This document shows positions 46,921 to 56,752 of a stretch of DNA of 64,000 bases, one piece after another. Source of the DNA: Terriglobia bacterium (lineage in GTDB: Bacteria; Acidobacteriota; Terriglobia; Terriglobales; Acidobacteriaceae). Location of the stretch: NCBI GenBank assembly GCA_020072585.1, contig JAIQGL010000017.1, forward strand, positions 124,001 through 188,000, in the 5' to 3' direction. Position 1 is the stretch's first letter; every line of letters starts with the position of its first letter. The translations under genes were made by a program, and so were the position numbers. The notes under the pieces were generated by a model. That model saw nothing but the letters and a program-made list of their open reading frames with translations. It had not been told where the DNA came from and made no database searches.

Positions 46921-48572
46921 TTCTTCCCCCTCTCCCACGTGCGCAGAAAAGCGACAATGCTTTCTATCTCTGCCTGGCTCAACGTCGGCCGCGCCGGGTG
47001 CGGCTCCAGGAAGCCAAGCATGGCGGTGCCGCGGCGGCCCTGGCCGATGGTCTGGACGAAATAACTGTCGGTGGCGGTGGCCAGCAGCACCTTGTTACTG
47101 AGCGCCGGGCCCTCGATGCCCTGCCCCTGGGCGCCATGGCAGCCGGAACAAATGGAAGCAAACAGCTTCTTGCCTTGTTCCGGATCAGCCTTGATCCATC
47201 GCGCTGGTTTGCTGTCCGGCTGATAGGGCACGCCGAGCTCGCGCAGGTAGGCAACGATTTTCCCGATTTCTTCCGGCTTCAGCCCGCCGGTGAGTTCGCC
47301 CCACGCCGGCATGCGCCGCCCGGGACGCCCTTTGGTGATGTTCTCTGTGAGGAAGTCATCGGAGACGCGCCCCAGCAAGTCCGGGCTGGCGATGGCCGGG
47401 AATGACGGCATGCCCGGCGACCGACGGCCCACACCGTTGCCACCATGGCAGCCGGTGCAAAATGTTCCAAACAGAGTTGCGCCGTCGCCGGCGAATTCGC
47501 GCTCACCAAAGCGCACGGCGCGAACACGGTCCTTCGGAGTAAAGCTGGCGGGCAGATCTTTGCGGCGCAGCGAGCGCATATACATGGTGAGCAGGTCCAC
47601 TTCACGATCAGAAAGCCCAAGCGATGGCATCTGCGAACCAACGACGATAGAAACCGGCGAGCGGAAGTGCTCGGCCATCCAGTTCTCTACCGTGTGTCCG
47701 CCAGCGAGATGGGCGAAGTTGATCTGTCCGGGGTCCTTTTCGCCCTCACGCGTGAGGTCCATTCCTTCGTCGCCACCCACGCCGCTCACCTTGTGGCATC
47801 CCAAACAACCAGTGGAGTTGAATACCGCCTTGGCTTCGATCAGCTTGGGCGCGGCCATCGTGGTGGCCAGGTAGTCCGCCAGCAGCGCCCGGTCTTGATC
47901 GTTGACGGCGGCGAAAGAGTTGCGCCACGGGCCCTGCGTGGCTTGCTGATGTTGTTGCAGATGCTTTGCGTACCAGTCGCGGTCGTAGTTATTGATGCCC
48001 ACGCGCGAGAGGTCGGGACCTTCCATGCCGCCGCCATCGGGACGGATCATGCCGCCGCGACCATCCACTTTGTGGCACGCGTAACAGTCCAGCCGTGCAA
48101 ATGTGTTGCGCGCCAGAGAGAGGCGCTCTTCTTCGGGGACGCCCAGGGGCGCGTGGCAGCTCCCGCATCCAGCCTGGCTGAAGCGCGGTTCGATCATGGG
48201 GTCGGGCCAGAAATGAACGTCGCCGTGCGCGTCGGCCCTGTCCGTGGCCTGTCCCTGACCGGCGTGACAAACCGTGCAGCCCCACTCGGAAGGATCATGG
48301 ACCACGGGCTTGTGCGCAGTCAGCAGCTTGGATCCGGTCACGGTCGATTCACCCGGCGCCATGGTCACGTGGCAGGAGACGCAGCGGTCGCTGGTCTTGA
48401 GCCCCGGATTCACAATCTGGCGCAGCTGCACCGCGATGGAGCCCTCTTCGTTCCTGCCTGAGGCCTGAACGCGCCGCCACTCGCGCAGAAAATTCTCCTG
48501 CACGGCGGCAGCTACCAGCAGCAGCAGCACGCCGAGACTTGAAATGAGCAGCAGGTATTTGTTTTTGCTCAT
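46917..48572 (-). CDS. membrane-anchored seven-haem cytochrome c
   Basis: A single N-terminal membrane helix ([19 protein letters not shown]) is followed by seven CxxCH motifs: CVSCH, CTVCH, CGSCH, CYACH, CLGCH, CTGCH and CSGCH. The last two sit in classic mono-haem cytochrome c domains ([19 protein letters not shown] and [19 protein letters not shown]). The first five lie closer together in a multihaem segment. It would carry electrons in the periplasm between the cytochrome b/Rieske pair upstream and the molybdoenzyme downstream, replacing cytochrome c1. Its gene is three bases past the cytochrome b stop, and its stop overlaps the alpha subunit start. Confidence 0.9.
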   Translation of the reverse strand: MSKNKYLLLISSLGVLLLLVAAAVQENFLREWRRVQASGRNEEGSIAVQLRQIVNPGLKTSDRCVSCHVTMAPGESTVTGSKLLTAHKPVVHDPSEWGCTVCHAGQGQATDRADAHGDVHFWPDPMIEPRFSQAGCGSCHAPLGVPEEERLSLARNTFARLDCYACHKVDGRGGMIRPDGGGMEGPDLSRVGINNYDRDWYAKHLQQHQQATQGPWRNSFAAVNDQDRALLADYLATTMAAPKLIEAKAVFNSTGCLGCHKVSGVGGDEGMDLTREGEKDPGQINFAHLAGGHTVENWMAEHFRSPVSIVVGSQMPSLGLSDREVDLLTMYMRSLRRKDLPASFTPKDRVRAVRFGEREFAGDGATLFGTFCTGCHGGNGVGRRSPGMPSFPAIASPDLLGRVSDDFLTENITKGRPGRRMPAWGELTGGLKPEEIGKIVAYLRELGVPYQPDSKPARWIKADPEQGKKLFASICSGCHGAQGQGIEGPALSNKVLLATATDSYFVQTIGQGRRGTAMLGFLEPHPARPTLSQAEIESIVAFLRTWERGKK

Positions 48573-48575
48573 AAG

Positions 48576-50141
48576 TTAATGTCCTGGCCAATCGGCCGGC
48601 GACCAATAAAAAACCCAGTTCGGGCCGCGGAAATAAGTTCCGATCACGGTCAGCACCACAAAGCCGCACAGGAAACACGTAAACAGCGCCATGGCTCCAG
48701 CGCGGGTTGAGTTGTATTTCTTGACGCACCATACGGAGTAGGCGCCATAAGCCAGCGTAAGTAACGTTCCAGGGTTGATGGCCGTGATGACCAGTTGCGG
48801 AATGTGCGGGAACCACTCACGTAACCAGCCGAAACGGATCACAAATGATTCAATCGCCAGCACCGAGATCAAGCCGAACCACACCGACCGCCACGCCAGT
48901 TTTTTTCCGCCCGGGCCGCCAAACCATTCGCCGGTGCCTGCGGTCTCGCGGTCGAGATACGGGATCAGGCCCAGGCCGAGCAGCACGATCGTGGGAATGC
49001 CGATCCCGCCCATGAAAGCGGAAAACGAAACCAGCTCTTGAAGTCCCAGAAAGTACCAAGGCGCTTTGGCTGGGTTTTCCGGCACGCCGGGATTGGCCAG
49101 CTCTTTCAGAGGCGCGTTCGCGATGAGCGCCAACGCAACGCAGATCAGCACGGTCAGCATGAGCACGGCGAGTTCGCCATAAAAAAGATGCGGCATGGAA
49201 GGCACAGTTCCTTCCGGGCCGTTGCCCACCGCGGGCGTGCGTCCGCGGACAATGGCAGCGAGCTGATAGGTCTTCTTGGGCTGCTCGGTGAAGATGGGAT
49301 AGGTGCCCTTAGCCGGTCCGAGGCGGCGATCGGCATCAGCGGGACGCGCGAGTCCACCGTCCTTTCGAACACGCCAGAAGTGCACGGCCACGATCAAGGC
49401 CAGCACCAGAGGCAAAATCATCACGTGCAGCAGGTAGAAGCGGATGAGCGCTTCCGGACCTACTGTGTCCGAGCCCAGCAGGATCAGCCGTTGCATGCCT
49501 CCGGGATCAAAATGCTGGGTGATCCCCAGCGCGTTGGTGATTTCCTGGGGCGAAGCTGCGATGTTTGCGCCAATCGTAATGGCCCAGTAAGCCAACTGGT
49601 CCCAGGGCAGCAGGTAACCGGTGAACGAGAGGCCCAACGTGACGACCAGCAACGCCATGCCCATCAGCCAGTTGAACTGGCGCGGCTTACGGTAAGCTGC
49701 GGTGTAAAATGCGCGCGCCATGTGCAGGAGCACGGTGATGACCATCACGTTCCCCGCCCAGCGATGGATGTTGCGCATGAAGCGGCCGGTCGGAACCACA
49801 AAGTGAATGTCTTTGATCGACTGGTAAGCCACGTCAGGCGAGGGTTTGTAATAGAACATCAGCAGCACGCCGGTGATCAGCGTGATCAGAAAGGCGGCGA
49901 AGGTTGCGATCCCCAATCCCCAGGTTGTGGTCCAACGCAGGCTCCAGCGATGGGTGCGCACAGAATGCAAATGAAAGAACACATTGCCAAAGACAAATGT
50001 GGAGCGCGTGCGGTCGGTCTTGGGCGCGCCGCCGCGAAACGCCGTGTCCAGAAAGCTCTTCGGCGTGGACTTCAGGTTCTGCCAGAACTCATGCAGGGCA
50101 GAGCCGCGCTGCTCGATTTTCTCTTCAGTTCCAACGCTCAT
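48576..50141 (-). CDS. cytochrome b of a Rieske/cytochrome b complex
   Basis: The 521-residue membrane protein has the N-terminal four-helix haem-binding part ([21 protein letters not shown] and a second His pair in [12 protein letters not shown]...VHFWRVRK) and a C-terminal part like subunit IV, so b6 and IV are fused. [11 protein letters not shown], near the quinol site, and the [10 protein letters not shown] segment are family marks. It oxidises quinol and passes electrons to the Rieske protein and to the low-potential haems. The extra N-terminal segment of about 60 residues is hydrophilic. It overlaps the Rieske gene by four bases. Confidence 0.92.
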   Translation of the reverse strand: MSVGTEEKIEQRGSALHEFWQNLKSTPKSFLDTAFRGGAPKTDRTRSTFVFGNVFFHLHSVRTHRWSLRWTTTWGLGIATFAAFLITLITGVLLMFYYKPSPDVAYQSIKDIHFVVPTGRFMRNIHRWAGNVMVITVLLHMARAFYTAAYRKPRQFNWLMGMALLVVTLGLSFTGYLLPWDQLAYWAITIGANIAASPQEITNALGITQHFDPGGMQRLILLGSDTVGPEALIRFYLLHVMILPLVLALIVAVHFWRVRKDGGLARPADADRRLGPAKGTYPIFTEQPKKTYQLAAIVRGRTPAVGNGPEGTVPSMPHLFYGELAVLMLTVLICVALALIANAPLKELANPGVPENPAKAPWYFLGLQELVSFSAFMGGIGIPTIVLLGLGLIPYLDRETAGTGEWFGGPGGKKLAWRSVWFGLISVLAIESFVIRFGWLREWFPHIPQLVITAINPGTLLTLAYGAYSVWCVKKYNSTRAGAMALFTCFLCGFVVLTVIGTYFRGPNWVFYWSPADWPGH

Positions 50142-50623
50142 ACTTTCACCTTGGTGCCGGCAGCGACGCTGGCTCCTTCATCCACGTACAACGCTCCGCC
50201 CTGCTCTTTCACTGCCAGCCATTCCAGCGGACGCGGCGCCGGGCCCTTGGTCACCACGCCGTCGCGGTCATAGCGCGATCCGTGACACGGGCATTCAAAG
50301 CCCTCCGCCGTGGGCTTGACGATGCAGCCAAGATGCGTGCAAACCCGCGAGATGGCGTACACGCCTTGCTCATCGCGATAGACGGCAACGTTGCGTCCAA
50401 CCGGCGTGAAGGCTTCACCCGCAGCCAGCGTTTGCGGCAGGCTTACGCGGAATCTCTTTGACGGCGAAGAGAGCACGGCGGCTTTGGGCAAGCGCAACAT
50501 GCCCACCAGCGCGAAGAACATCGCCGAGGCGGCGGCCCACAATGACATGAGCCCGAGAACGTCGCGCCGGGAGACCGGCTCCGGCTCCAATCGGGAGCGC
50601 GGGGTTTTTGGTTCTTCACTCAT
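50138..50623 (-). CDS. Rieske [2Fe-2S] protein
   Basis: Start 50623 overlaps the flavoprotein stop (ATGA) and removes an N-terminal extension that has no support. The protein has [26 protein letters not shown], a Tat-like signal and membrane anchor. The two Rieske cluster motifs CTHLGC and CPCHGS carry the Cys and His ligands of the [2Fe-2S] cluster. It takes electrons from quinol at the cytochrome b site and passes them to the multihaem cytochrome. Size (161 aa) is normal for the family. Its place between the flavoprotein and cytochrome b genes supports one complex. Confidence 0.92.
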   Translation of the reverse strand: MSEEPKTPRSRLEPEPVSRRDVLGLMSLWAAASAMFFALVGMLRLPKAAVLSSPSKRFRVSLPQTLAAGEAFTPVGRNVAVYRDEQGVYAISRVCTHLGCIVKPTAEGFECPCHGSRYDRDGVVTKGPAPRPLEWLAVKEQGGALYVDEGASVAAGTKVKV

Positions 50624-52530
50624 AGGGTCCTCCAGTCCGTGTTGAACACGACTCGTTCCATGGTGATGGCGTCCACGGGGCAGCGCATGGCGCACAGTCC
50701 GCAGCGGATGCAACGGTCTTCATCTTTCAGGATGGCTGAGTGCGCTCTGAGGTCGGCGTCACTCCCAAGCGCCGCACGAACTTCGTCTTGCAACGATTCG
50801 TCTCCGCCCAGTTCGCTGAGCGGCACCAGCTTCAGGCACAACGTCGGACATACGTCCGCGCATCCGCCGCAGAGCACGCAGCGGCTGCCGTCAAAGATGG
50901 GCGCAACGCCACAATCCAGACAGCGCGAGGCCTCATGCATGGCCAGTTCGCGGTCATATCCGATCTCGACGCATACTTCAGGATGAGTGAGCCGCTGCTC
51001 CGCATGCGTGGTAGGGACTTCCTGGCGGCGTATGGATTCATAGCCCCGTTCCCGGCGATAGAGTTCAAGCACGCGGTGCGCGGTCACGGTTTCGCACTGC
51101 AGCTTATGACCGGTGATGACTTCGTAGATCGACCGGGCGGCCGCTTTGCCCGAAGCGACAGCGTCTATCAGCAAGCGGGTGCCATGGGCCAGATCGCCGG
51201 CTGCGAATACTCCGTTGGCGGTGGTGCGTAACGTAGCGGGATCCACCTTGGGCCAGCCGGGGCGCATCATCTCGATGTCCTGGCCGCCGTCTTCCAGAAA
51301 TTTCAGCGCCGTACTCTGTCCCACAGCCAGCAGCACGGTGTCACAGGGTACCGGGCGGGTGAGCTTGTCATCGTATTGCGGTGAGAAGCGGCGGTTCTCG
51401 TCATAGACGCGCGTGCACTTGCGGAAAAGCACCGCGGAAACAGAACCATCGTCGCGGCGTTGAATTTCCAGCGGACCCCAGCCGTTCAAGCGAAGGATGC
51501 CCTCCTCGTCGCCTTCACGGATTTCCACGGTGTCTGCCGGCATCTCTTCCAGGCCCTCCAGCGAGACCAGCCAGATCTTGCCCATGCCGGGCAGACGAGC
51601 GACCGTGCGGGCCGTGTCATACGCGATCTGGCGCACCACGGTGCGGGCAACGTCATAGGCAACGTTGCCGCCGCCGATCACCACAACTTCGCGTCCAATG
51701 TCGATCGGTTCGCCCAGTGAAACCGCGCGTAGCAAATCCACGCCGCCATAGACCCGAGGGCCGCGCTCGCCCGGAAGTCCCAGTTCGCGCGACGACTTTG
51801 CGCCCACGGCAATCAGCACCGCGCTGAAATCCCGGCGCAGCTGGGCAAAGCTCACGTCCTTGCCGACCGAGACGCCGCAGCGAATCTCCACGCCCAGAGC
51901 TTCAATGACCGCGACTTCTTTGGCGATGATTTCGCGAGGCAAACGGTATGCAGGCACGCCCACGGCAAGCATTCCCGCAGGCACCGGTTCAGCTTCAAAG
52001 ACCACCGGACGGAAACCGAGCAGAGCCAGATCGTGCGCCGCGGAAAGGCCCGCCGCCCCGGCGCCGATGATGGCAATCTTCTGCCCGGAGGCTTTCTTCA
52101 CGCGCCCGTCCACACTAGCGTGCAGCAGCGCCGCCATTTCTTCCTTGTGCGCGGCAATCGGGGGTACAAAAGCCTGCACATTACGCAGCGCCACTTCCGG
52201 CCCCTTGGCCTCGGGACCAGCCAGATCACAGACAAAACGCTTGAGCGCGCGGATGGCAATGGGCCGGTCATTGGCGACGAAGTTGCCGTCATCGTCCACG
52301 CGCGGGATTTTCCCGCGCCGGCACGCCACCTCGCAGGGCGCGCCGCAAATGCGCCCGCAGATGGAGGCAAAAGGATTGGGACCACGGGCGATGAAGTAGG
52401 CCTCATCGAAACGTCCTTCAGCAATGGCCCGAACGTAGCCACGTGCGTCGGTGTGCACCGGACAAGCTACCTGGCAGGAGATCAACTCCTGCTGGTAACT
52501 CTCATTCGGGATGGATACGCGCAACGTCAT
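50620..52530 (-). CDS. GltD-like Fe-S flavoprotein oxidoreductase with added ferredoxin domain
   Basis: The N-terminal region has the Cys clusters of the glutamate-synthase small subunit family ([30 protein letters not shown]). An FAD-binding motif follows ([21 protein letters not shown]) and an NAD(P)-binding motif ([16 protein letters not shown]). The C-terminus adds a 2x[4Fe-4S] ferredoxin-like domain ([12 protein letters not shown] and [12 protein letters not shown]). It is 636 residues, longer than GltD. No GltB gene is near, so glutamate synthesis is unlikely. In this operon it probably links NAD(P)H to the Rieske/cytochrome b complex or a quinone. Anammox bacteria encode, from memory, a comparable Rieske/b plus flavoprotein arrangement. 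It overlaps the Rieske gene by four bases. Confidence 0.87.
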   Translation of the reverse strand: MTLRVSIPNESYQQELISCQVACPVHTDARGYVRAIAEGRFDEAYFIARGPNPFASICGRICGAPCEVACRRGKIPRVDDDGNFVANDRPIAIRALKRFVCDLAGPEAKGPEVALRNVQAFVPPIAAHKEEMAALLHASVDGRVKKASGQKIAIIGAGAAGLSAAHDLALLGFRPVVFEAEPVPAGMLAVGVPAYRLPREIIAKEVAVIEALGVEIRCGVSVGKDVSFAQLRRDFSAVLIAVGAKSSRELGLPGERGPRVYGGVDLLRAVSLGEPIDIGREVVVIGGGNVAYDVARTVVRQIAYDTARTVARLPGMGKIWLVSLEGLEEMPADTVEIREGDEEGILRLNGWGPLEIQRRDDGSVSAVLFRKCTRVYDENRRFSPQYDDKLTRPVPCDTVLLAVGQSTALKFLEDGGQDIEMMRPGWPKVDPATLRTTANGVFAAGDLAHGTRLLIDAVASGKAAARSIYEVITGHKLQCETVTAHRVLELYRRERGYESIRRQEVPTTHAEQRLTHPEVCVEIGYDRELAMHEASRCLDCGVAPIFDGSRCVLCGGCADVCPTLCLKLVPLSELGGDESLQDEVRAALGSDADLRAHSAILKDEDRCIRCGLCAMRCPVDAITMERVVFNTDWRTL

Positions 52531-52539
52531 AGAACCAAC

Positions 52540-53049
52540 TCATCGTCTCCGTGTTCTTTTCTGTGAACGCGACCGCGTGCCGGCGCCGCCAGGGGCGATG
52601 GAGACTGCAAATCCCACCATCATGCAATGCGCGTCTCCGGGCAGGCGTTTTGTCGGTCGCGGCGATGCCGCCAATTGCTCCAGGGTCCAGCGCGAAAGAG
52701 CATTCACAACCGAATCCCGCAATTCCACAGCTGCCTTATGGAAAGCGCAGGTGATCCGGAGATCGTCAATGTCCTGGCAGTAACTGCCGGCAATGGCGCC
52801 CTGGCATGCTTCCACAATTGCCAGCAGGGTGACGTCACTGGACCTGCGGTTGAGCAAGACCCCGCCTTTCCTGCCGTGTTCCGCGCGCAAGATGCCGGCT
52901 TTCACCAGAGACCGGAGCACTTTGGCCATGTAGGCGGGTGACTCGCCGAGCCGGGCGGCAATGCTGCGGGGCGATGCCACCACTCCTTGCTCCGCCTCAG
53001 CCAGAAATACAAGTGCACGAGTTGCCAAAAGCGATGTCTTGGTGATCAC
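52540..53049 (-). CDS. Rrf2-family transcriptional regulator
   Basis: The N-terminal winged helix (LATRALVFLAEAEQG...SIAARLGESPAYMAKVLRSLVKAGILRAEHGRKGGVLL) matches Rrf2 proteins such as IscR and NsrR. Three Cys residues, Cys82, Cys91 and Cys101, lie in the loop where these regulators bind an Fe-S cluster, but with wider spacing (x8, x9) than IscR or NsrR, so cluster type is uncertain. It would sense nitric oxide, oxygen or cluster status. It is the first gene of the nine-gene operon, so it probably autoregulates it. A GTG start is used; the C-terminus has a basic tail (TRSRSQKRTRRR). Confidence 0.9.
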   Translation of the reverse strand: MITKTSLLATRALVFLAEAEQGVVASPRSIAARLGESPAYMAKVLRSLVKAGILRAEHGRKGGVLLNRRSSDVTLLAIVEACQGAIAGSYCQDIDDLRITCAFHKAAVELRDSVVNALSRWTLEQLAASPRPTKRLPGDAHCMMVGFAVSIAPGGAGTRSRSQKRTRRR

Positions 53050-53094
53050 GGCATTACTCAGACAATATTTATCCGAGTTAGCACAGGCCCGAAT

Positions 53095-53108
53095 GTGACC
53101 GCGGTCAC
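53095..53108. promoter_or_regulatory. CRP/FNR-like palindromic operator upstream of the molybdoenzyme operon
   Basis: GTGACC-GC-GGTCAC is a perfect palindrome, 46-59 bases upstream of the Rrf2 gene start, in the position of an activator or repressor site. It differs from the site at 27366-27379 in only one spacer base. A further GTGAC half site lies just beyond it at 53117-53121. Confidence 0.65.
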
Positions 53109-53275
53109 TTCAGGATGTGACGGAGGAAAATGACGAGAGAAGCTGGTTCTTCGCGGCCATGGCTGGGGGCGGAAGCTGCCTAAGTGAGCGGCGGAGGAAG
53201 AGAGATTCGCCACGATGCCGGTTTGAAAAGGCCAGCGGGATGCCGACCGCTCACAATGCCCCCGGAAACAGTAGA

Positions 53276-54787
53276 CTACTTGTTTGCAGTAGCTGCCAAA
53301 CTGTCGCGGGAAATTGGCTTTCCATGAACCCAAACCGTGACGATGCTGTCGTACGCATCCAGGCTTTCCAACGGCGATTTCCTGAGCAAGAGAAGGTTGG
53401 CGACCTTCCCGGGCTCGATTGTTCCGACTTGCGAGTCGATCTTGAACTCCCGCGCGTTATTGATGGTGGCAGCTCTGAATATCTGCTTGAGAGATAACCC
53501 GGCTTCGCGAAGCTGCTGCATCTCCAGATAGCCGTTCAGGCCGGGAAGATTCCCGTAGGTTGGGCTCGACGGAGTGTCCGTGGCAAAGAGGAAGTTAGCG
53601 TCCTTGCTGGCCAGGTACGCCAGCACCAGTCGCACGCGGCGGAGTGGGCCATTGTCGAAGGTTTGACGCATCGTTGCGTCCGGCACATCGCCATCAGCCA
53701 ATTCTTTTTTGAACCATTTACCTTCAGGAGACTTGAACCATTCCAGCATCTCCGCTGGGATGACCTTGGGGATGTCCGGCGTATTCAGATACTCGGGATC
53801 AAAATAGGCGCGAAGTCCCTGAATTACTTGTAGCGTGGATTGGTAGCCAATCCTCTTGCGCACGATTTCATCGAGGAGATCTTTTATCTCAGGCGGGAGT
53901 TCAGTCTGCTTGTAGAGATCGCCCCAGTTCCACAGTCCGTGTGCGATCACGTCAACATCTGCCTGGACAGCAAATTTTTGGGCCTCAAATGTGTTGGCAT
54001 GCATCATCAGCACCAGTCCAGCCTGCGTGGCGGCGCGGCGGATCTCAGCTGCAACTTCAGGGCCCATCACCGGCAGGTTTCGGTCTGCCCCGAAGCCACG
54101 CTCGAAGTAAGTCTTAACACAAATGCCGTGGGAACGTTTGACCGACGCGACGTCTGCGGCAGGAGTGTGGTCTTGCGGCTTATATTCGTAGGGAATCGCG
54201 GAAGCTTGCTTGGGATCGTAGATAAAATTTGGAAAAAGCTTGAAACGTGTCTCCGGCGGCGCGAATGACATCGGGTAGCCATTCGCAAATGGCAAAGACT
54301 CGCCGCAGTCATAGAGGTCCGGATGCACCGGCGCCTGCCTGAACTTATCCAACACCTGGTGATCAGCCACTGCCAGATCGATGAGTGTGGTGTAGCCGAA
54401 GTACAGGTAGGAACGTGGCAGTTGCTCAGGGTACCGTTTGAGCATCGGGGGCTTCTTTTCAGCGGGACTGAGGCTCACCTCATAACTGACTCCAGGAACG
54501 GCAGCGAGATGGACATGTGAGTCGATGAGGCCGGGAACAAGAAACAATCCCTTCCCGGAAACGATTGTCGCGCCGGCAGGCTTCTTCCGCGCTGGTCCTC
54601 GCTCCACGCGGGCGATGTGTCCATTTTCGATCAGTACGCTGCCCGTCCCGATATGATCGAGATTCTCTGACGAGATGATGGTGACGTCGGTGATCCAGGT
54701 GGGGTTCGCCGCCTGACCGAAAGCGGAACCAGCCACGACAATGGCTGACAAGAACGATGCCAATACGCTGCCGAATAATGAGCTCAC
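53276..54787 (-). CDS. secreted amidohydrolase-family protein
   Basis: The protein has a signal peptide (LASFLSAIVVAGSAFGQAA), an amidohydrolase opening strand, and the first metal motif DSHVHLAAVPG. Later His motifs are present (MMHANTFEAQ and VIAHGLWNWGD), and the catalytic Asp lies in FATDTPSSPTYG. It resembles imidazolonepropionase-like or dipeptidase-like periplasmic amidohydrolases of the type common in Acidobacteriota. The substrate is unknown. GTG 54787 is chosen because AGGAGG lies four bases upstream of it, and no longer frame has one. It is on the minus strand, 220 bases from the Rrf2 operon and apparently separate. Confidence 0.85.
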   Translation of the reverse strand: MSSLFGSVLASFLSAIVVAGSAFGQAANPTWITDVTIISSENLDHIGTGSVLIENGHIARVERGPARKKPAGATIVSGKGLFLVPGLIDSHVHLAAVPGVSYEVSLSPAEKKPPMLKRYPEQLPRSYLYFGYTTLIDLAVADHQVLDKFRQAPVHPDLYDCGESLPFANGYPMSFAPPETRFKLFPNFIYDPKQASAIPYEYKPQDHTPAADVASVKRSHGICVKTYFERGFGADRNLPVMGPEVAAEIRRAATQAGLVLMMHANTFEAQKFAVQADVDVIAHGLWNWGDLYKQTELPPEIKDLLDEIVRKRIGYQSTLQVIQGLRAYFDPEYLNTPDIPKVIPAEMLEWFKSPEGKWFKKELADGDVPDATMRQTFDNGPLRRVRLVLAYLASKDANFLFATDTPSSPTYGNLPGLNGYLEMQQLREAGLSLKQIFRAATINNAREFKIDSQVGTIEPGKVANLLLLRKSPLESLDAYDSIVTVWVHGKPISRDSLAATANK

Positions 54788-54997
54788 CCTACCTCCTTAA
54801 TTGTCCTGCAGCCCGCTGATCTGCTCATCCTTGAAAGGATCGCAGCTTTCCAGGTAAGGTACGAAAAGCATGCAAACAAGTTCCGGGAACTGAAATTCTG
54901 GCCGGATCACGGGCTCCGGACACGGTGAGATTACGGAATAGTTGTCGACCACACGGAAGTTTATGGCACGGCGGCTCGAATATAATGACCGGTGCCC

Positions 54998-55096
54998 ATG
55001 CCCCTGACCTCTGGCACCAAACTCGGTCCCTACGAAATTCAATCTCAACGCCCTGAGCTGCAACATCTCTTGCGTAAGTCGTTCCGATTCCGCTAG
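54998..55096 (+). pseudogene. remnant of an acidobacterial Ser/Thr protein kinase N-terminus
   Basis: From ATG 54998 the reading frame gives MPLTSGTKLGPYEIQS, then QRPELQHLLRKS, and stops at 55096 after 32 residues. The first 16 residues match the stereotyped start of membrane-linked Ser/Thr kinases that are numerous in Acidobacteriota, where PYEI is followed by a Gly-rich loop and EVYRA. Here the Gly-rich loop is missing. TATAAT lies 12-17 bases upstream of the ATG. It is best read as a decayed or recombined relic, or as a short leader peptide, not a working gene. Confidence 0.55.
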
Positions 55097-55152
55097 CCTC
55101 GTACTCAGAGGAAGCAGTCCGCTTAAACCTCTAACGAAGGGAATGAAGCAAG

Positions 55153-56712
55153 GTGGACCGGCGAGAGTTTCTGGAATCGATCGCCCTTTCTGCGGCGGCC
55201 ATGACAGGGCGCCGTGTGATTGCGCCGCTGGAAGCGCTAGTCCGCGCTGAATTCGCGCCCCAGTCCACCACCGCATTTGTGCCCAACGTGGAATTGGAAC
55301 TGACGGCACGACCCGCGCACCATGAGATTCTTTCCGGAGCGCCGACCGGCACTTGGTCATACAGCGGCAAGCTGCTGAAAGGCCGCGCTGGGGCGCTGGA
55401 GGATTCCGGCTCATACCTCGGGCCTGCGATCCACCTGCGCAAAGGCGATAGAGTCCGTGTGCACTTCCGCAACGAACTGCCCGAGACCACCATCGTGCAT
55501 TGGCATGGGCTGGCGGTGCCGGCGCCAATGGACGGCCATCCGCGGCTGGTGATTCCAACCGGCGCGCAGTACCTCTACGAGTTTGAGGTGCAGGACCGCG
55601 CCGGCCACTATTGGTACCATCCTCACCCGGACGATCGAACAGGACCGCAGGTTTATCGCGGCTTGGCAGGACATCTCTTCGTCAGCGATGACGAGGAATC
55701 TTCGCTGCGATTGCCTTCAGGCGAGCACGAGATTCCGCTCGTCATTCAAGATCGCACGTTTGACAGCGATCAGCAACTCACCTATATATCCGGCCACATG
55801 GATGCCATGACGGGATTCCTGGGCGAGCGCATCCTGGTGAACGGCACTCCGGATAAACAACTGAAGCTGGCCACAGGTGCGTACCGGCTGCGGATCCTCA
55901 ACGGATCCAACTCGCGCATTTATAAACTCGCCTGGAACAATGGCATGCCGTTCACTCTTATCGGTACAGACGGCGGACTTCTGGATCGGCCCTTGCGGAA
56001 GCCTTACCTGGTGCTGTCCCCGGCAGAACGTGTCGACGTGATTCTCGACCTGAGTGGCCAGACCGTGGGTTCATCCCTGGAGTTGCTGAGCCTGCCCTTC
56101 CCTGCTCCCCAAATGATGATGGGCCGAGGGATGGGTCGTGGGATGGGAAGAGGCATGATGGGTGGCGTTGGACTCGAACAGGGTTCTGAGTTCAGGATCC
56201 TACGTGTACGGATCGAGAAGAAAGAGAAAGCCGGCTTCCGCTTGCCGGCGCGCCTTTCGCAAACCGGTTTCCACCGCCCGCAAGAAGCTGAGAACGCAAG
56301 TCAGCCGCGCGTGTTTCCACTGTCGTTCATGCGGATGCAATGGTTCCTGAATGGCAGCACCTTTGAGATGGATGCGGTCAAAGAAAACGAAACGTTCAAA
56401 GCCGGCAGCATACAAGCCCTGGAGTTCAGAAACACAAGCATGGGCATGATGCAGATGGCGCATCCCATGCATCTCCACGGAGGGCAGTTTCAAGTGCTGA
56501 AACGCACGCCTGCGGCGGGTACCGATGGGATGGCGGCGTCACTGCACGAGGGGCTCACCGACGAGGGCTGGAAAGACACGGTGCTAGTCCTACCTGGTCA
56601 ACAGGTGCGGTTGCTCATGAGGTTCCCGCAGTTCACAGGACTGTATCTTTATCACTGCCATATTCTGGAACATGAAGACATGGGAATGATGCGGAACTAT
56701 CGATTGATCTGA
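55153..56712 (+). CDS. Tat-exported Met-rich multicopper oxidase (CueO/laccase-like)
   Basis: The 519-residue protein opens with a Tat signal (DRREFLESIALSAAAM). Copper ligand motifs are all present: HWHGLAVP, HYWYHPHPDD, HPMHLHGGQF and YHCHILEHEDMGMM. A run of about 20 residues near 320-340 (MMMGRGMGRGMGRGMMGG) is very rich in Met and Gly, in the place where CueO has its Met-rich copper-binding insert. It probably oxidises Cu(I) or phenols in the periplasm and protects against copper. GTG 55153 has GAAGGGAATGAAG upstream. It lies near a CusBA-like efflux pair. The gene start is 57 bases past the kinase remnant. Confidence 0.9.
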   Translation: MDRREFLESIALSAAAMTGRRVIAPLEALVRAEFAPQSTTAFVPNVELELTARPAHHEILSGAPTGTWSYSGKLLKGRAGALEDSGSYLGPAIHLRKGDRVRVHFRNELPETTIVHWHGLAVPAPMDGHPRLVIPTGAQYLYEFEVQDRAGHYWYHPHPDDRTGPQVYRGLAGHLFVSDDEESSLRLPSGEHEIPLVIQDRTFDSDQQLTYISGHMDAMTGFLGERILVNGTPDKQLKLATGAYRLRILNGSNSRIYKLAWNNGMPFTLIGTDGGLLDRPLRKPYLVLSPAERVDVILDLSGQTVGSSLELLSLPFPAPQMMMGRGMGRGMGRGMMGGVGLEQGSEFRILRVRIEKKEKAGFRLPARLSQTGFHRPQEAENASQPRVFPLSFMRMQWFLNGSTFEMDAVKENETFKAGSIQALEFRNTSMGMMQMAHPMHLHGGQFQVLKRTPAAGTDGMAASLHEGLTDEGWKDTVLVLPGQQVRLLMRFPQFTGLYLYHCHILEHEDMGMMRNYRLI

Positions 56713-56752
56713 TCTTTAATCTATTGCAGTACAAGGCGCTGCCCCAGCAAGC

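Noticed and set aside
50620-52530. Glutamate synthase small subunit
   Set aside because: The core resembles GltD, but there is no large subunit, an extra ferredoxin domain is present, and the gene is embedded in a Rieske/cytochrome b operon.
54797-55558. 253-codon minus-strand open frame
   Set aside because: It overlaps the copper oxidase gene antisense for 400 bases, has a low-complexity Arg/Ala/Pro composition and no ribosome binding site or domain.
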